From positions 1 through 47,672 of the forward strand of contig NZ_JAAEQH010000199.1 in NCBI RefSeq assembly GCF_024231755.1: DNA of 47,672 bases, written 5' to 3'. The stretch comes from Neptuniibacter sp. Lineage in GTDB: Bacteria > Pseudomonadota > Gammaproteobacteria > Pseudomonadales > Balneatricaceae. The notes under the pieces were generated by a model. It searched no databases, was not told the origin of the DNA, and saw only the letters and a list, made by a program, of their open reading frames with translations. Shown one piece after another: positions 1 through 8,946 of the stretch (its first letter is position 1; every line of letters begins with the position of its first letter). Both the position numbers and the translations under genes were made by a program.

Positions 1-22
1 CCGGATTTTCCGGGCTTTTTAT
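1..22 (+). terminator. Rho-independent terminator (left edge cut)
   Basis: A CCGGA/TCCGG hairpin with a 3-base loop is followed by GCTTTTT. It probably ends the transcription unit lying left of the window; the 5' arm may begin before base 1. Confidence 0.55.
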
Positions 23-88
23 TGTCTGTTTTTTATCGCTTCATTTATCTACGTACTATTATTTTAGTAGTGATTAAAGAGGTGAATA

Positions 89-868
89 ATGAGTATTCGT
101 GAAGCCGCTGTTGCTGGTATGTTTTATCCTGGAAATCCAGCACTCTTACAGTTACACCTTGATGAATTATTTGATGCCTTAGAGCCAGAACCCGACCTGC
201 ATCCACAGGCACTGGTTGTTCCACATGCAGGTTATATCTACTCCGGAGCGACAGCTGCTCGGGCTTATATTCAAGTACAGCCGGATGATTATGAGCAAAT
301 TCTCCTGCTTGGCCCAAGCCACAAGATGCCTTTATCTGGAATGGCTTTACCTACATCTGAAGCATTTTCCACTCCTCTTGGGGATTACCCCCTTTTATCA
401 AAGTTAATCAATGAGTTAGTAGAAAAATGTCTGGCTTCTTTTAACGATACTGCTCACCTGACAGAGCACTCACTGGAAGTACAGATCCCTTTTTTGCAGA
501 AGATAAAGGCTCATATTCCGTTGGTTCCAGTCGTGGTTGGCAGAGAAAGGCCTGAGAAGGTTTCTGCTCTCATCGATTATGTCTGTTCAAGAGGAAAAAC
601 TCTGATTCTGGTTAGTTCAGATCTGAGTCATTTTCATTCCTACACTGAAGCTCAACTGCTCGATCAGAATACTAGTCAGCGGATTATTAATCTGGCGACT
701 GATATTAAGCCGGAAGAGGCTTGTGGGTGTAATGCGCTTAACGGGCTTCTGTTTTGGTTAAAAGAGCAAGGGAAGCGTATTGAGTTGATTGACCAATGTA
801 ACTCTGGTGATACGGCCGGAGACAAAATGAGGGTGGTTGGATATGGAGCCTACGGTGTTTACCAGTGA
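89..868 (+). CDS. amrB: AmmeMemoRadiSam system protein B (MEMO family)
   Basis: This 259-residue protein matches the MEMO family, related in fold to class III extradiol dioxygenases. The visible signatures are VVPHAGYIYSG near residue 43, LLGPSHK near residue 73, and a later SSDLSHFH stretch; histidines in such motifs line the presumed metal site. The family usually sits with an AMMECR1 protein and a radical SAM protein in a three-gene set of uncertain role. Here AMMECR1 follows with a 26 bp overlap, which indicates translational coupling. The radical SAM partner is not in the window and could lie just upstream, although a terminator separates position 1-22 from this gene. The start has GAGGTG about 8 bases upstream. 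Confidence 0.9.
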   Translation: MSIREAAVAGMFYPGNPALLQLHLDELFDALEPEPDLHPQALVVPHAGYIYSGATAARAYIQVQPDDYEQILLLGPSHKMPLSGMALPTSEAFSTPLGDYPLLSKLINELVEKCLASFNDTAHLTEHSLEVQIPFLQKIKAHIPLVPVVVGRERPEKVSALIDYVCSRGKTLILVSSDLSHFHSYTEAQLLDQNTSQRIINLATDIKPEEACGCNALNGLLFWLKEQGKRIELIDQCNSGDTAGDKMRVVGYGAYGVYQ

Positions 869-1400
869 ACAGAGATCAACGCTGTTAGATCTGTCCCGGA
901 ATGCAATTCTTTCCTCATTGCATCCATGGGAGGCAGGAAAGCCCCAGCCTGAGCCTTGGCTAGAAGACGAAAGGGCAAGTTTTGTGACCCTGAAAAAACA
1001 GGGGCAGTTGAGGGGCTGTATTGGTAGCTTACACCCGGTTCGTTCTCTATTAGATGATATCTGGCACAACGCTCAGGCAGCCGCTTTCAGTGACCCACGT
1101 TTCCCTCCAGTGACCGAAGAGGAGTTTGAACAGCTGGATATTGAGTTATCTGTGCTAACTGAAGTGCAGCCTTTGACTGTATCCAGCGAGCAGGAATTGT
1201 TGTCAACTTTACGGCCAGGGATTGATGGCTTAATTATCGAAGATGGTTTGCGTAGAGCAACGTTTTTACCTTCTGTCTGGGAGCAGCTATCACAACCTCA
1301 GAGCTTTCTAGATCAATTGCGTTTGAAAGCAGGAATGCCCGCGGGGCACTGGTCAGATACGATGACATGTTCGGTCTATCAAGTGGAAAAAATAAAGTGA
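843..1400 (+). CDS. amrA: AmmeMemoRadiSam system protein A (AMMECR1 family)
   Basis: About 185 residues. The family hallmark LRGCIG is present in QLRGCIGSLHP near residue 58, and the length is normal for bacterial AMMECR1 proteins. I chose the ATG at 843 because GAGGGTGG lies just upstream; a TTG two codons earlier is also in frame. The gene begins inside the last 26 bases of the MEMO gene, so the two are probably coupled. The biochemical role of the AMMECR1/MEMO/radical SAM trio is not established; RNA or protein modification has been proposed for the family. There is no visible defect. Confidence 0.88.
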   Translation: MEPTVFTSEQRSTLLDLSRNAILSSLHPWEAGKPQPEPWLEDERASFVTLKKQGQLRGCIGSLHPVRSLLDDIWHNAQAAAFSDPRFPPVTEEEFEQLDIELSVLTEVQPLTVSSEQELLSTLRPGIDGLIIEDGLRRATFLPSVWEQLSQPQSFLDQLRLKAGMPAGHWSDTMTCSVYQVEKIK

Positions 1401-1415
1401 CTCACTTTTTATCGA

Positions 1416-1538
1416 TTGTAATCGGGCTTTAACAGGCAATTGTTATAAACAACATGGAAACCTGTTGTATCGATTACAACCTTAGGCCAGAGTGTTACAC
1501 CGGTGATTCAGTAGAGGATCAATGGTTAATGTGTAACA
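1416..1538. promoter_or_regulatory. Two nested/adjacent inverted repeats upstream of the cupin gene
   Basis: TTGTAATCG (1416-1424) is exactly complementary to CGATTACAA (1471-1479), with inner arms AACAGG/CCTGTT. A second perfect repeat, TGTTACAC (1493-1500) and GTGTAACA (1531-1538), follows. The first could be a transcript-end hairpin for the amr pair, although it lacks a U tract; the second is spaced like an operator for a dimeric regulator of the cupin gene. I do not recognise either as a known site. Confidence 0.4.
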
Positions 1539-1563
1539 TCAAAGTGGCAGGGGTAGTAGCAAA

Positions 1564-1887
1564 ATGAACCTATATGATCTGTCAGGCTCGGGATCAGATG
1601 CTGAAAAGTTCGACCAGCTGCTCTCCAGAGATGGGGTAACCATAGAACGGATTATTTCCCATGGTCAGGCTACCCCTGAAGGGGATTGGTACGATCAGGA
1701 TTGGGATGAATGGGTTCTGGTTATCTCAGGTACGGCGGGTTTACTTCTTGATGGAGACTCCGAGGTTATTCACCTTAACCCCGGAGATTCTCTCTTCCTT
1801 CCAGCACATAAAAAACACCGGGTTGAGTGGACCGATAATACTCAACCAACTATTTGGCTAGCTGTTCATATCAATCAAAACAATTAA
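1564..1887 (+). CDS. Cupin domain protein
   Basis: A 107-residue single-cupin protein. The barrel motifs are visible: WDEWVLVISGTAGLLLDG in the first conserved motif region, and LNPGDSLFLPAHKKHRVEW in the second, with histidines and an acidic residue able to hold a metal. The family covers enzymes and small-molecule sensors, and the substrate cannot be read from the sequence. The macro-domain gene follows 9 bp downstream, so the two are probably co-transcribed. GGGGTAG lies shortly before the ATG. The upstream region carries two inverted repeats that may control this pair. Confidence 0.8.
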   Translation: MNLYDLSGSGSDAEKFDQLLSRDGVTIERIISHGQATPEGDWYDQDWDEWVLVISGTAGLLLDGDSEVIHLNPGDSLFLPAHKKHRVEWTDNTQPTIWLAVHINQNN

Positions 1888-1896
1888 GGCGAAACG

Positions 1897-2421
1897 ATGT
1901 CTGTAAAACAGAAAATCGAGGTTTTTCAGGGTGATATTACCCAGTTGGATGTTGATGCTATCGTTAATGCTGCTAATAACAGTTTGCTCGGCGGTGGCGG
2001 AGTAGATGGTGCTATTCACCGTGCTGCAGGGCCTGAATTACTACAGGAATGCAAAACTCTGAATGGTTGTGAAACAGGTGGAGCCAAGATAACCCGAGGT
2101 TATCGACTTAAAGCCCCTTGGATTATTCACACCGTAGGGCCAATTTGGTATGGCGGTGATGAGGGTGAAGCACAGAAGCTGACGCAATGTTATGAGTCTT
2201 GTATTCAGTTGGCTGTGACACACTCAATCAGCAGTATCGCTTTTCCCGCTATCAGTTGTGGTGTATATGGTTATCCGGCTGGTGAGGCTATAACTATTGC
2301 ATTAAAAGTTGTTGCGCAGAAACTCGAGACGCATCCGGGAATAAAGCGAGTAATTTTTTGCGCTTTTAGTGATGAGATGGCGAACCTTTATTCCAGTGCT
2401 ATAGAAGAGTTGGCTGGTTAG
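1897..2421 (+). CDS. ymdB: Macro-domain O-acetyl-ADP-ribose deacetylase (YmdB-like)
   Basis: 174 residues, which is the usual YmdB length, with a single macro domain. GDITQLDVDAIVNAANNSLL (residues about 12-31), GGGGVDGAIH directly after it, and the later AFPAISCGVYGYP form the ADP-ribose pocket. The family hydrolyses O-acetyl-ADP-ribose and can remove ADP-ribose from proteins; E. coli YmdB also modulates RNase III. It lies 9 bp after the cupin gene, so the two are likely one operon. Activity is inferred from conserved motifs only. Confidence 0.92.
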   Translation: MSVKQKIEVFQGDITQLDVDAIVNAANNSLLGGGGVDGAIHRAAGPELLQECKTLNGCETGGAKITRGYRLKAPWIIHTVGPIWYGGDEGEAQKLTQCYESCIQLAVTHSISSIAFPAISCGVYGYPAGEAITIALKVVAQKLETHPGIKRVIFCAFSDEMANLYSSAIEELAG

Positions 2422-2423
2422 AT

Positions 2424-3176
2424 TTATCGCCAATTAATCCAGTAACTGTATTCGATTCGGTTGGAGAGGTTCACCGTTTCTTTAAGTGTCTCGCTGGGTT
2501 TCGCATGGCATTGTACTCCGTTGAATTCAGGTTCAGCCCAACCGGTCATACCTCCCATATATTCCCGTTTATAACCCCAACTGCCGCAGGAAAGTATATT
2601 GTCGTAGCTTCTATCACGTTCACAAACTACGCAAGTTTCAAACTTTACCTCAATATCTTTACCCTCTACACCATAAGAATCTGAGACATAGGGTGTGTCA
2701 TAAATAGCTACGGTAGAAGCGCGTTTCGGTTGACCACTCCAGGGTTTGTCTTGGTCATCACGAGGGGTAGGGTGTACACCATAACCGTGTTCGAGCGGAG
2801 CATTATCATAGAAGGGGTCTAGAAATTCATCGGGTACATCAATCTGAACCGGCTTTTCTCCAGGCAGAAGCCGGCTATTGGTTTTTCTAACTTGTAAAAG
2901 ACGATAGCGGTCACACTGCGCGATATTCTGACCGGTTAGATGACCCGTCACGTTGTTAATCAGATGGATCTCCAGCCCAATACCGGTTGCGTTATCCCCT
3001 GGGATGTAACGGGCATTGCTTCGACTGCTGTGATACCACTCCTTGGAAAATACCAAAATCCCAATTGATTCTGTTTGGTAAGTCACAGGGCAGACTTTGC
3101 CAACTTCTAGTTCAGCAGCTTTAAGTGCAGCGGTATATAGTAAACAAAGTATGCTAATGAGTATCTTTAATTGCAT
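2424..3176 (-). CDS. Secreted hypothetical protein
   Basis: A 250-residue protein that I do not recognise. Residues 1-20 form a typical Sec signal peptide (KILISILCLLYTAALKA, then AE), so it should be periplasmic or outer-membrane associated. The mature part is rich in Tyr, Pro and Asp and has a CVVCERD pair plus other cysteines (VCPV, AQCDRY, LSCGSW, VQCHA), which suggests disulfides. The gene converges on ymdB with only two bases between the stop codons, and no obvious terminator lies between them. No catalytic motif is evident. Confidence 0.7.
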   Translation of the reverse strand: MQLKILISILCLLYTAALKAAELEVGKVCPVTYQTESIGILVFSKEWYHSSRSNARYIPGDNATGIGLEIHLINNVTGHLTGQNIAQCDRYRLLQVRKTNSRLLPGEKPVQIDVPDEFLDPFYDNAPLEHGYGVHPTPRDDQDKPWSGQPKRASTVAIYDTPYVSDSYGVEGKDIEVKFETCVVCERDRSYDNILSCGSWGYKREYMGGMTGWAEPEFNGVQCHAKPSETLKETVNLSNRIEYSYWINWR

Positions 3177-3288
3177 CGGTTCTCTCTGATCCGGTGAATT
3201 AAATGTATATACAAAGCATAGCTTTTGGTTTTAGATAGGTTTGCTTGAAAAGGTTAAATTTTTATTACAGCTGAATTGGAGAAGAGCG

Positions 3289-3642
3289 ATGGGTGAATCG
3301 GGGCATATCAATTATGTAGAGTTTCCAGCTTCAGATCTGGAGCAGGTTAAGCAATTTTATAACGATGCATTTTCCTGGGAATTTACCGACTATGGACCAG
3401 AATATACTGCCTTCTCTGAGTCAGGGCTGATGGGTGGCTTTTTTAAATCTGATCTAAAAAGTCGTACCGAAAATGGCAGTGCTCTTGTAGTGCTGTATGC
3501 TGCTGATCTGGAGGATATGCAAGCCAAAGTTGAGACGGCTGGAGCCAAAATAAGCGTGGAAATTTTCTCATTTCCTGGAGGAAGACGTTTTCAGTTTCTT
3601 GATCCCAACGGTAATGAGTTAGCTGTTTGGTCGGATAAGTAA
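3289..3642 (+). CDS. VOC family (glyoxalase/bleomycin-resistance fold) protein
   Basis: About 117 residues from the ATG at 3289. I preferred this start to an upstream TTG because TTGGAGAAG lies 5 bases before it and because the family begins close to the HINYVEFPASDLEQVKQFY motif. Two beta-alpha-beta-beta-beta units are visible, ending in FQFLDPNGNELAVW with the usual metal-ligand glutamate. VOC proteins include isomerases, dioxygenases and antibiotic-binding proteins, and the substrate here is unknown. The gene is monocistronic, divergent from the secreted hypothetical protein and upstream of the aspartokinase. Confidence 0.85.
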   Translation: MGESGHINYVEFPASDLEQVKQFYNDAFSWEFTDYGPEYTAFSESGLMGGFFKSDLKSRTENGSALVVLYAADLEDMQAKVETAGAKISVEIFSFPGGRRFQFLDPNGNELAVWSDK

Positions 3643-3772
3643 CAAAAACACGGGTTTATATTCTTTTTCTGTTCTATAAATGGTCACAAATTCATCACGT
3701 TAGTGTAAAATTTGCCCCCAATTTTTTGCTTCGAGAAGATTCGGGGCGTAACCAGTTAGATTCGGAAAGAAG

Positions 3773-5206
3773 ATGCATACAGTTGAGAAGATCGGCGGCA
3801 CTTCCATGAGCCGCTTTGAAGAGTTGATGGATACAATTTTGGTGGGCAAACGCACCACCCCTGAAGAACTGTATAACCGAATTTTCGTGGTATCTGCTTA
3901 CGGTGGTATTACCAACTATCTTCTTGAACATAAGAAAACAGGTGAGCCTGGTGTTTATGCACGTTTCGCCAACGCTGAAACTGAAGAGGCTTGGGTTGAA
4001 GAGCTGAACAAAGTTCAGGCGCGCATGGAAGAGATCAATGCAGAGTTATTTGGCGACGCTGAGTTTGAGCGTAATGCCGCTGATAATTTTGTTATTGAGC
4101 GTCTTAATGATGTACGCGATTGCATGAAGAGCTTGCACCACCTTTGTACTTACGGCCACTTCCAGTTGGAAGAGCACCTGATGAAGGTTCGTGAGATGCT
4201 GGCTTCTATCGGTGAAGCACACAGTGCATACAACTCAGTACTGGCTTTGCGTAAAGCGGGTATCAATGCGCGTTTCGCAGACCTGACCGGTTGGCATATG
4301 GATCAGCCTCTTCCGTTTGAGGAGATGATTAAACAGCAGTTTGCCGATGTTCAGATCGATAAAGAGATGGTTATCGCTACTGGCTACACTCACTGTGAAG
4401 AAGGTCTGATGAAGAGTTTTGACCGTGGCTACAGTGAGATGACCTTCAGTATGATTGCGACAGTCACGCAGGCTGAAGAAGCGATCATCCATAAGGAATA
4501 TCACCTGAGTTCTGCTGACCCAATGCTGGTGGGTACTGATAACGTTGTTACGATTGGTGCGACCAACTATGACGTAGCGGATCAGCTGTCTAACCTGGGT
4601 ATGGAAGCGATTCACCCTAAAGCTGCAAAAGGCCTGCGCCGTAATGGTGTAAAACTGCGTGTTAAGAACGCATTTGAGCCAGAGCATGAAGGCACCATCA
4701 TCAGCCAGGATTATCACAGCGATGCCCCACGTGTTGAGATTATTGCCGGCCGTAAAGATGTATTCGGTATTGAGATCTTTGATCAGGAGATGCTGGGTGA
4801 TGCGGAATACGATATCGAGATATCAAAACTTCTAGCGCAGCTGAAGTTGTACGTTATCAACAAAGACGCGGATGCGAACAGTATCACCTATTACGTGGGT
4901 GGTTCACGCAAGATGGTTAACCGCGCTGCTCGCCTAATGGAAGATATGTACCCAGAAGGCCAGATCCAGCTGCATAACCTGGCAATTGTCTCTGCAATCG
5001 GCTCACACATGAAAGTTAAAGGCATTCTGGCACGTGCCGTTGGCGCACTGGCTGATGCTGATATCAATGTGATGGCGTTGCACCAGTCTATTCGTCAGGT
5101 TGAGATGCAGTGTGTTGTCTCTGATGATGATTATGAAAAAGCGATTATTGCTCTGCATGCAGCTCTGATTGAAAACGGTAATCAGGATATTGATTCAGCT
5201 GCTTAA
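3773..5206 (+). CDS. ask: Aspartate kinase, ectoine-type (Ask_Ect-like)
   Basis: A 477-residue aspartokinase that phosphorylates L-aspartate, the first step toward lysine, threonine, methionine and ectoine. VEKIGGTSM at residues 4-12 is the kinase KxGGTS motif, and FVVSAYGGITN follows. A long helical insertion (residues about 50-125) and the C-terminal ACT region (SAIGSHMKVKGILARAVGALADADINVMALHQS) fit the specialised branch found beside ectABC. No ectABC genes are in this window, so the ectoine assignment is by resemblance only. A perfect bidirectional terminator follows. GGAAAGAAG precedes the ATG. Confidence 0.88.
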   Translation: MHTVEKIGGTSMSRFEELMDTILVGKRTTPEELYNRIFVVSAYGGITNYLLEHKKTGEPGVYARFANAETEEAWVEELNKVQARMEEINAELFGDAEFERNAADNFVIERLNDVRDCMKSLHHLCTYGHFQLEEHLMKVREMLASIGEAHSAYNSVLALRKAGINARFADLTGWHMDQPLPFEEMIKQQFADVQIDKEMVIATGYTHCEEGLMKSFDRGYSEMTFSMIATVTQAEEAIIHKEYHLSSADPMLVGTDNVVTIGATNYDVADQLSNLGMEAIHPKAAKGLRRNGVKLRVKNAFEPEHEGTIISQDYHSDAPRVEIIAGRKDVFGIEIFDQEMLGDAEYDIEISKLLAQLKLYVINKDADANSITYYVGGSRKMVNRAARLMEDMYPEGQIQLHNLAIVSAIGSHMKVKGILARAVGALADADINVMALHQSIRQVEMQCVVSDDDYEKAIIALHAALIENGNQDIDSAA

Positions 5207-5233
5207 GCCTGGGCTGCACAATCTATAAGCCAT

Positions 5234-5268
5234 AATAAAACGGCCCGCATTATGCGGGCCGTTTTATT
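5234..5268. terminator. Bidirectional intrinsic terminator between ask and yceI
   Basis: A near-perfect hairpin with arms ACGGCCCGCAT/ATGCGGGCCGT is flanked by an A tract on one side and a TTTTATT tract on the other. It can serve ask on the plus strand and the convergent yceI unit on the minus strand. Confidence 0.92.
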
Positions 5269-5285
5269 ATGTATATCTGGAGCTG

Positions 5286-5873
5286 TTACTTACGAATACC
5301 TTCGATATGCAGATCCATATAAACGGTTTCAGCAGCAGGGCCTAACTGGTAGTTCATACCAAATTCTTTAGGTTGCAGTTCAACTGTGCCGGAGAATCCT
5401 GCGCGGTAGCCACCCCAAGGGTCTTTACCTTCACCTACTTTTTCCACATCAATAGCGATCTCTTTCGTAGAACCATATAAGGTCAGCATTCCTTTCATAA
5501 CACCGCCGCCGTTTTCATTCGGAACGAACTGGGTGCTTTTAAAACTTGCGGTTGGATGCTTGGCTACATTAAGGAAGTCATTGTCACGTAGGTGCTTATC
5601 GCGCTCTGCGTGGTTGGAGTCTAGTGAAGTCACATCTACTTCTACATTAACGCTGGAAGCTTCTGGTTTAGCCGCGTCATAACTGAACTCACCCGCGAAC
5701 TTATTGAAACGTCCTAGCAACCAACTGGTACCCAGGTGACTGATGCGGAACTGGATAAATGCATGTGCACCTTTTGTATCGATAACATAATCAGCTGCAT
5801 GGATTGGCGCTGCAGTCATGGAAGCGGTTACTGCTGTAGCCAGTGCCAGTCCTTTAATAAATTTTGCTTTCAT
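5286..5873 (-). CDS. YceI family periplasmic protein
   Basis: 195 residues with a signal peptide (residues 1-26, cleaved near PIHA/ADYVID) and a full YceI lipocalin-like barrel. Visible signatures are HAFIQFRISHLGTSWLLGRF early and GYRAGFSGTVELQPKEFGMNY late. YceI proteins bind isoprenoid or other lipid ligands in the periplasm and are often partnered with cytochrome b561. The b561 gene lies 2 bp upstream on the same strand, so this is an operon. The physiological ligand cannot be read from the sequence. Confidence 0.92.
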   Translation of the reverse strand: MKAKFIKGLALATAVTASMTAAPIHAADYVIDTKGAHAFIQFRISHLGTSWLLGRFNKFAGEFSYDAAKPEASSVNVEVDVTSLDSNHAERDKHLRDNDFLNVAKHPTASFKSTQFVPNENGGGVMKGMLTLYGSTKEIAIDVEKVGEGKDPWGGYRAGFSGTVELQPKEFGMNYQLGPAAETVYMDLHIEGIRK

Positions 5874-5875
5874 TC

Positions 5876-6439
5876 TTAATCCTCTTGTATCGCAAGCATG
5901 CGTTTCAGGGTGATATCTTTATCAATAAAGTGGTGCTTCAGCGCGGCACCTGCGTGTAGTGCTGCCAGAGAGATCAGTAGCGTAGCTACAATAAAATGAA
6001 TCTCACCAGCAATGTCTTCTTGGTTTTCTATGGCATAAGGCAGAGCAGGAACGCTAAACCAGCTGAATAGTTCAATTGGGCTGCCATCTGCAGTTGAGAT
6101 TAGATAGCCAGAGATCAGTGTGATCAGCAGTAGCAGGTATAAGCCTGCATGGGCAACTTTGGCTGCGATCTCATGTAATTTAGGCTGTGGTAAAGCCATA
6201 GGTGGCTTGTTAATCAGACGCCAGGCTATGCGAGCAATAAATACTGCCATAACCAGCAAGCCAATACTTTTATGCCACGCAGGCACTGTACGGTATTCAG
6301 GATCGTAATAGCTGAGCGAATCGATATAGAGGCCAAGCGGGTAGAGGCCTAGTACTGCGAGAGCAATCAGCCAGTGCATGATGATTGGTAGCCAGCCGTA
6401 GTCCTGTTTATCGTTTAATAATTTTTTATGCATAGTCAT
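5876..6439 (-). CDS. Cytochrome b561 family protein
   Basis: About 187 residues with four hydrophobic helices; WLPIIMHWLIALAVLGLYPLG is the first, with a haem-ligand histidine, and further ligands lie in WHKSIG, HAGLYLLLL and LAALHAGAALKHH. Members pass electrons between membrane quinol and periplasmic partners. It is transcribed with the YceI gene 2 bp downstream. I placed the start at MTMHKK (6439); a longer form from 6478 is possible but adds a non-conserved N-terminus. A LysR gene lies divergently upstream. Confidence 0.88.
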   Translation of the reverse strand: MTMHKKLLNDKQDYGWLPIIMHWLIALAVLGLYPLGLYIDSLSYYDPEYRTVPAWHKSIGLLVMAVFIARIAWRLINKPPMALPQPKLHEIAAKVAHAGLYLLLLITLISGYLISTADGSPIELFSWFSVPALPYAIENQEDIAGEIHFIVATLLISLAALHAGAALKHHFIDKDITLKRMLAIQED

Positions 6440-6590
6440 GTAGTTAGCCCTGATAGATTCACAATAGAACATATCCAAATTTGGGCTTCAGTATCTTTTA
6501 CGTTTTTTTACGTTTTCTGTTTCAACCCTTGTACAACCTACTCTAATGGTTGATTATTGATGCGTCTAATGCATAAAAATTATCCCTGCT

Positions 6591-7505
6591 ATGCTTGAAG
6601 TGAATTTAAGATCGATAGATCTCAACCTATTAGTTGTGCTCCAGGCGTTGCTTGAGGAATGCCATGTTTCAAAGGCATCGGTTCGTTTGGGGATGAGTCA
6701 GCCCGCAGTCAGTCGTGCATTACAGCGGCTTAGGCAAACCATGGATGATCCATTGTTGGTTAGGACGGGAAGTGGCTATGACCTGAGTGCCAGAGCAGTG
6801 GAAATTAAGCCTCAACTCATGCGGGTTTTACATGAGGTGCAGGAGATTATGCAGCCGGAGCGTTTTGATCCTCTGCATGCTGAAGGTACGGTTAAATTTA
6901 CCGGACTGGATCTGGAATTGACGTTGCTGATTCCAAAGGTGGTCCAGCTTCTGAGAAAGAAAGCTCCAAATTTGAAAGTGGAGATCGTACCGCAGGTTTC
7001 TGATCATTTTGCGTTGTTAGAGCAGGGGGAAGTGCATTTCTCCCTTACTGGTTTAGTGCCGGAGGTAGTGCAAGACCAGTATCGTAGAATTGAGGTGGCT
7101 CGGACTCGTGATGTTTGCCTTATGGATGAGAACAATCCATTAGCGAAGGGGAAAATCTCGTTGGAGCAGTATGTGGATGCCTCTCATGGCTTGGTTTCGA
7201 TTACCGGCAAAGGGCCGGGGAAAATGGACGATGTTCTTAAGCCGATGGGCTATAAGCGTAAGGTTATGCTGCGTCTGGCCAGCTTTATGTCTGTGGTGGA
7301 ATTTTGCCAAGACTCTGATCTGATCTTTACTGCGCCGGAGATGATGGCAGAACATCTGTCCAAGAACAGTAGTCTGGTGATACGACCATTACCCAAAGAG
7401 TTTGAGCTACCAGAAATCGTCTTTTACGTTTACTGGCATGCTCGTTATCATCATGATCCAATGTGCAGCTGGATCAGAGCAGAGTTAGCGGAGCTCTTTT
7501 CCTGA
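6591..7505 (+). CDS. LysR family transcriptional regulator
   Basis: A 304-residue LysR-type regulator. The N-terminal winged helix-turn-helix is plain (DLNLLVVLQALLEECHVSKA, then RLGMSQPAVSRALQRLR, residues 9-48), followed by the two-lobed effector-binding domain. It is divergent from the b561-yceI operon with about 150 bp between starts, an arrangement in which LysR proteins commonly control the neighbour; that link is an inference. The effector is unknown. It ends in an ordinary intergenic region before the convergent EAL-HDOD gene. Confidence 0.92.
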   Translation: MLEVNLRSIDLNLLVVLQALLEECHVSKASVRLGMSQPAVSRALQRLRQTMDDPLLVRTGSGYDLSARAVEIKPQLMRVLHEVQEIMQPERFDPLHAEGTVKFTGLDLELTLLIPKVVQLLRKKAPNLKVEIVPQVSDHFALLEQGEVHFSLTGLVPEVVQDQYRRIEVARTRDVCLMDENNPLAKGKISLEQYVDASHGLVSITGKGPGKMDDVLKPMGYKRKVMLRLASFMSVVEFCQDSDLIFTAPEMMAEHLSKNSSLVIRPLPKEFELPEIVFYVYWHARYHHDPMCSWIRAELAELFS

Positions 7506-7537
7506 GCCTCTTGTTTACTAAGCACTATTGAGCGCAA

Positions 7538-8761
7538 TCAGAGGTGGGAGCCTTCCATCATCTGCATCGCCTCGTTACTCCAGCGTAAGGCTTCGTAGTA
7601 TGAGCTTGAGTAGACCTCTTGCACTTCTATCGGTAGTTCGAAACTGCTTTGACCAACCATATAAAGGGTAACTGCGTGGAGTAACTTACCTGCTTTCCCC
7701 TCATAGCGGGTTATTGCTGATGTGATCACTTCAGAGACGCTAAGTTGGTCAAGCAACGTTTCCTGATCAATCTCCAGTAGGGCATCCAACATGGAGAGCA
7801 CACCACAGATAAAGGCGAGTTCAGAATCAACTTCCTCTGTCCGATAGGCAACAAATTCACACATGCGGGCTGTGAGCAGAATCTGACGTATTAACTCCGA
7901 AGGGCTTTCATCATTGCTTGCTAGTGCTAGCAGCGTGGCCCATTTGTTAATTTCATTCATCCCCAACGCAACGATCGCCTGGGTCAGACTTTCTATCTTA
8001 TTCGGCAGGTTATATTTCGCTGAATTGACAATACGCAGGAGTTTAAAGGTGAGTTGCGGATCTCGCGAGGTAATATCCGCCAGAACAATAGGCGTAACCT
8101 CTTTGTCCTGAAGAGCAGCCAGTAGATGGATTACAATACTCTGGTTAGAGCTGAGTTTTTTGCCTTCGACCAGCGTTGGGCGGGAAAGGAAAGGTCCTTG
8201 GAAAAGCCTGAAGCCCATTTTCCGGTATTTTTCGTACTCTTCCTTAGTTTCTACATTCTCGGCAAGACAAGTTACTTTAAAGCGGCTAACCGTTTTGAGG
8301 TGTTGCTCAATTTCTTCATCCGAATGTTTCTGGATATTGACCCGGGCCATATTCGCCAAGGTTAATAACTCATCGCAATTTGGATCATAGGTGAAGTCAT
8401 CTAATACCAGCCGGTAACCTGCATCAACGTATTTCGTTATGTTCTTTATCAGTTCGGAGGAGAGTTCTTGCTGGCGTATATCAATCACCAGATTGTGGCG
8501 GCTCAGATTAGGCAGGCTGCCACTGCGTACGAACATTTCTGATACATTTAAAAATGCAGGCAAGGACTTTAGTGCTCCGCAATCATAGATGCTGGTGAAA
8601 TTGTTGATAAGCGCGTTACAGGCTTCCTGATCCCCCTTGAGGAATTTAGCAATACTCTCTCCATTTTCAGAGTGGTAGAGAAGTTCATAGGCAACCACAT
8701 TGAGGTCACGATCAAAAATTGGTTGCCGGGCCAGCCCAAGAGGATTGAGGTTATCTTCCAT
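7538..8761 (-). CDS. EAL-HDOD domain signalling protein
   Basis: About 407 residues. The N-terminal half is an EAL-type domain: ARQPIFDRDLNVVAYELLYH, NVSEM, VLDDFTYD, CLAENVET and FQGPFLSRP. The signature EAL reads ELL, and several catalytic positions differ from active phosphodiesterases, so it may bind c-di-GMP or partners rather than hydrolyse it. The C-terminal half is an HDOD domain (LADITSRDPQLTFKLLRIVNSAKY). Such CdgJ/YuxH-like proteins affect motility and biofilm. I placed the start at MEDNLNP (8761), preceded by GGGAAAA; a start four codons upstream is also possible. A small hairpin (AGTGTT/AACACT) lies upstream near 8816-8840. Confidence 0.88.
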   Translation of the reverse strand: MEDNLNPLGLARQPIFDRDLNVVAYELLYHSENGESIAKFLKGDQEACNALINNFTSIYDCGALKSLPAFLNVSEMFVRSGSLPNLSRHNLVIDIRQQELSSELIKNITKYVDAGYRLVLDDFTYDPNCDELLTLANMARVNIQKHSDEEIEQHLKTVSRFKVTCLAENVETKEEYEKYRKMGFRLFQGPFLSRPTLVEGKKLSSNQSIVIHLLAALQDKEVTPIVLADITSRDPQLTFKLLRIVNSAKYNLPNKIESLTQAIVALGMNEINKWATLLALASNDESPSELIRQILLTARMCEFVAYRTEEVDSELAFICGVLSMLDALLEIDQETLLDQLSVSEVITSAITRYEGKAGKLLHAVTLYMVGQSSFELPIEVQEVYSSSYYEALRWSNEAMQMMEGSHL

Positions 8762-8946
8762 GTTTTTTCCCATAAAACAGCAGATGTATGAGTGACCTAA
8801 GAATCGATTACGATTAGTAGTGTTACAATTTTGGAACACTGTTCAGAATCAAACAAGTGTTTATTCCATAAAACTCTGAGTTTATTTCAACGGGATTAGA
8901 TTGTTAGACTTTGGTATAGTGTTTTCTTTTTGTCTGAGATAGCTCC

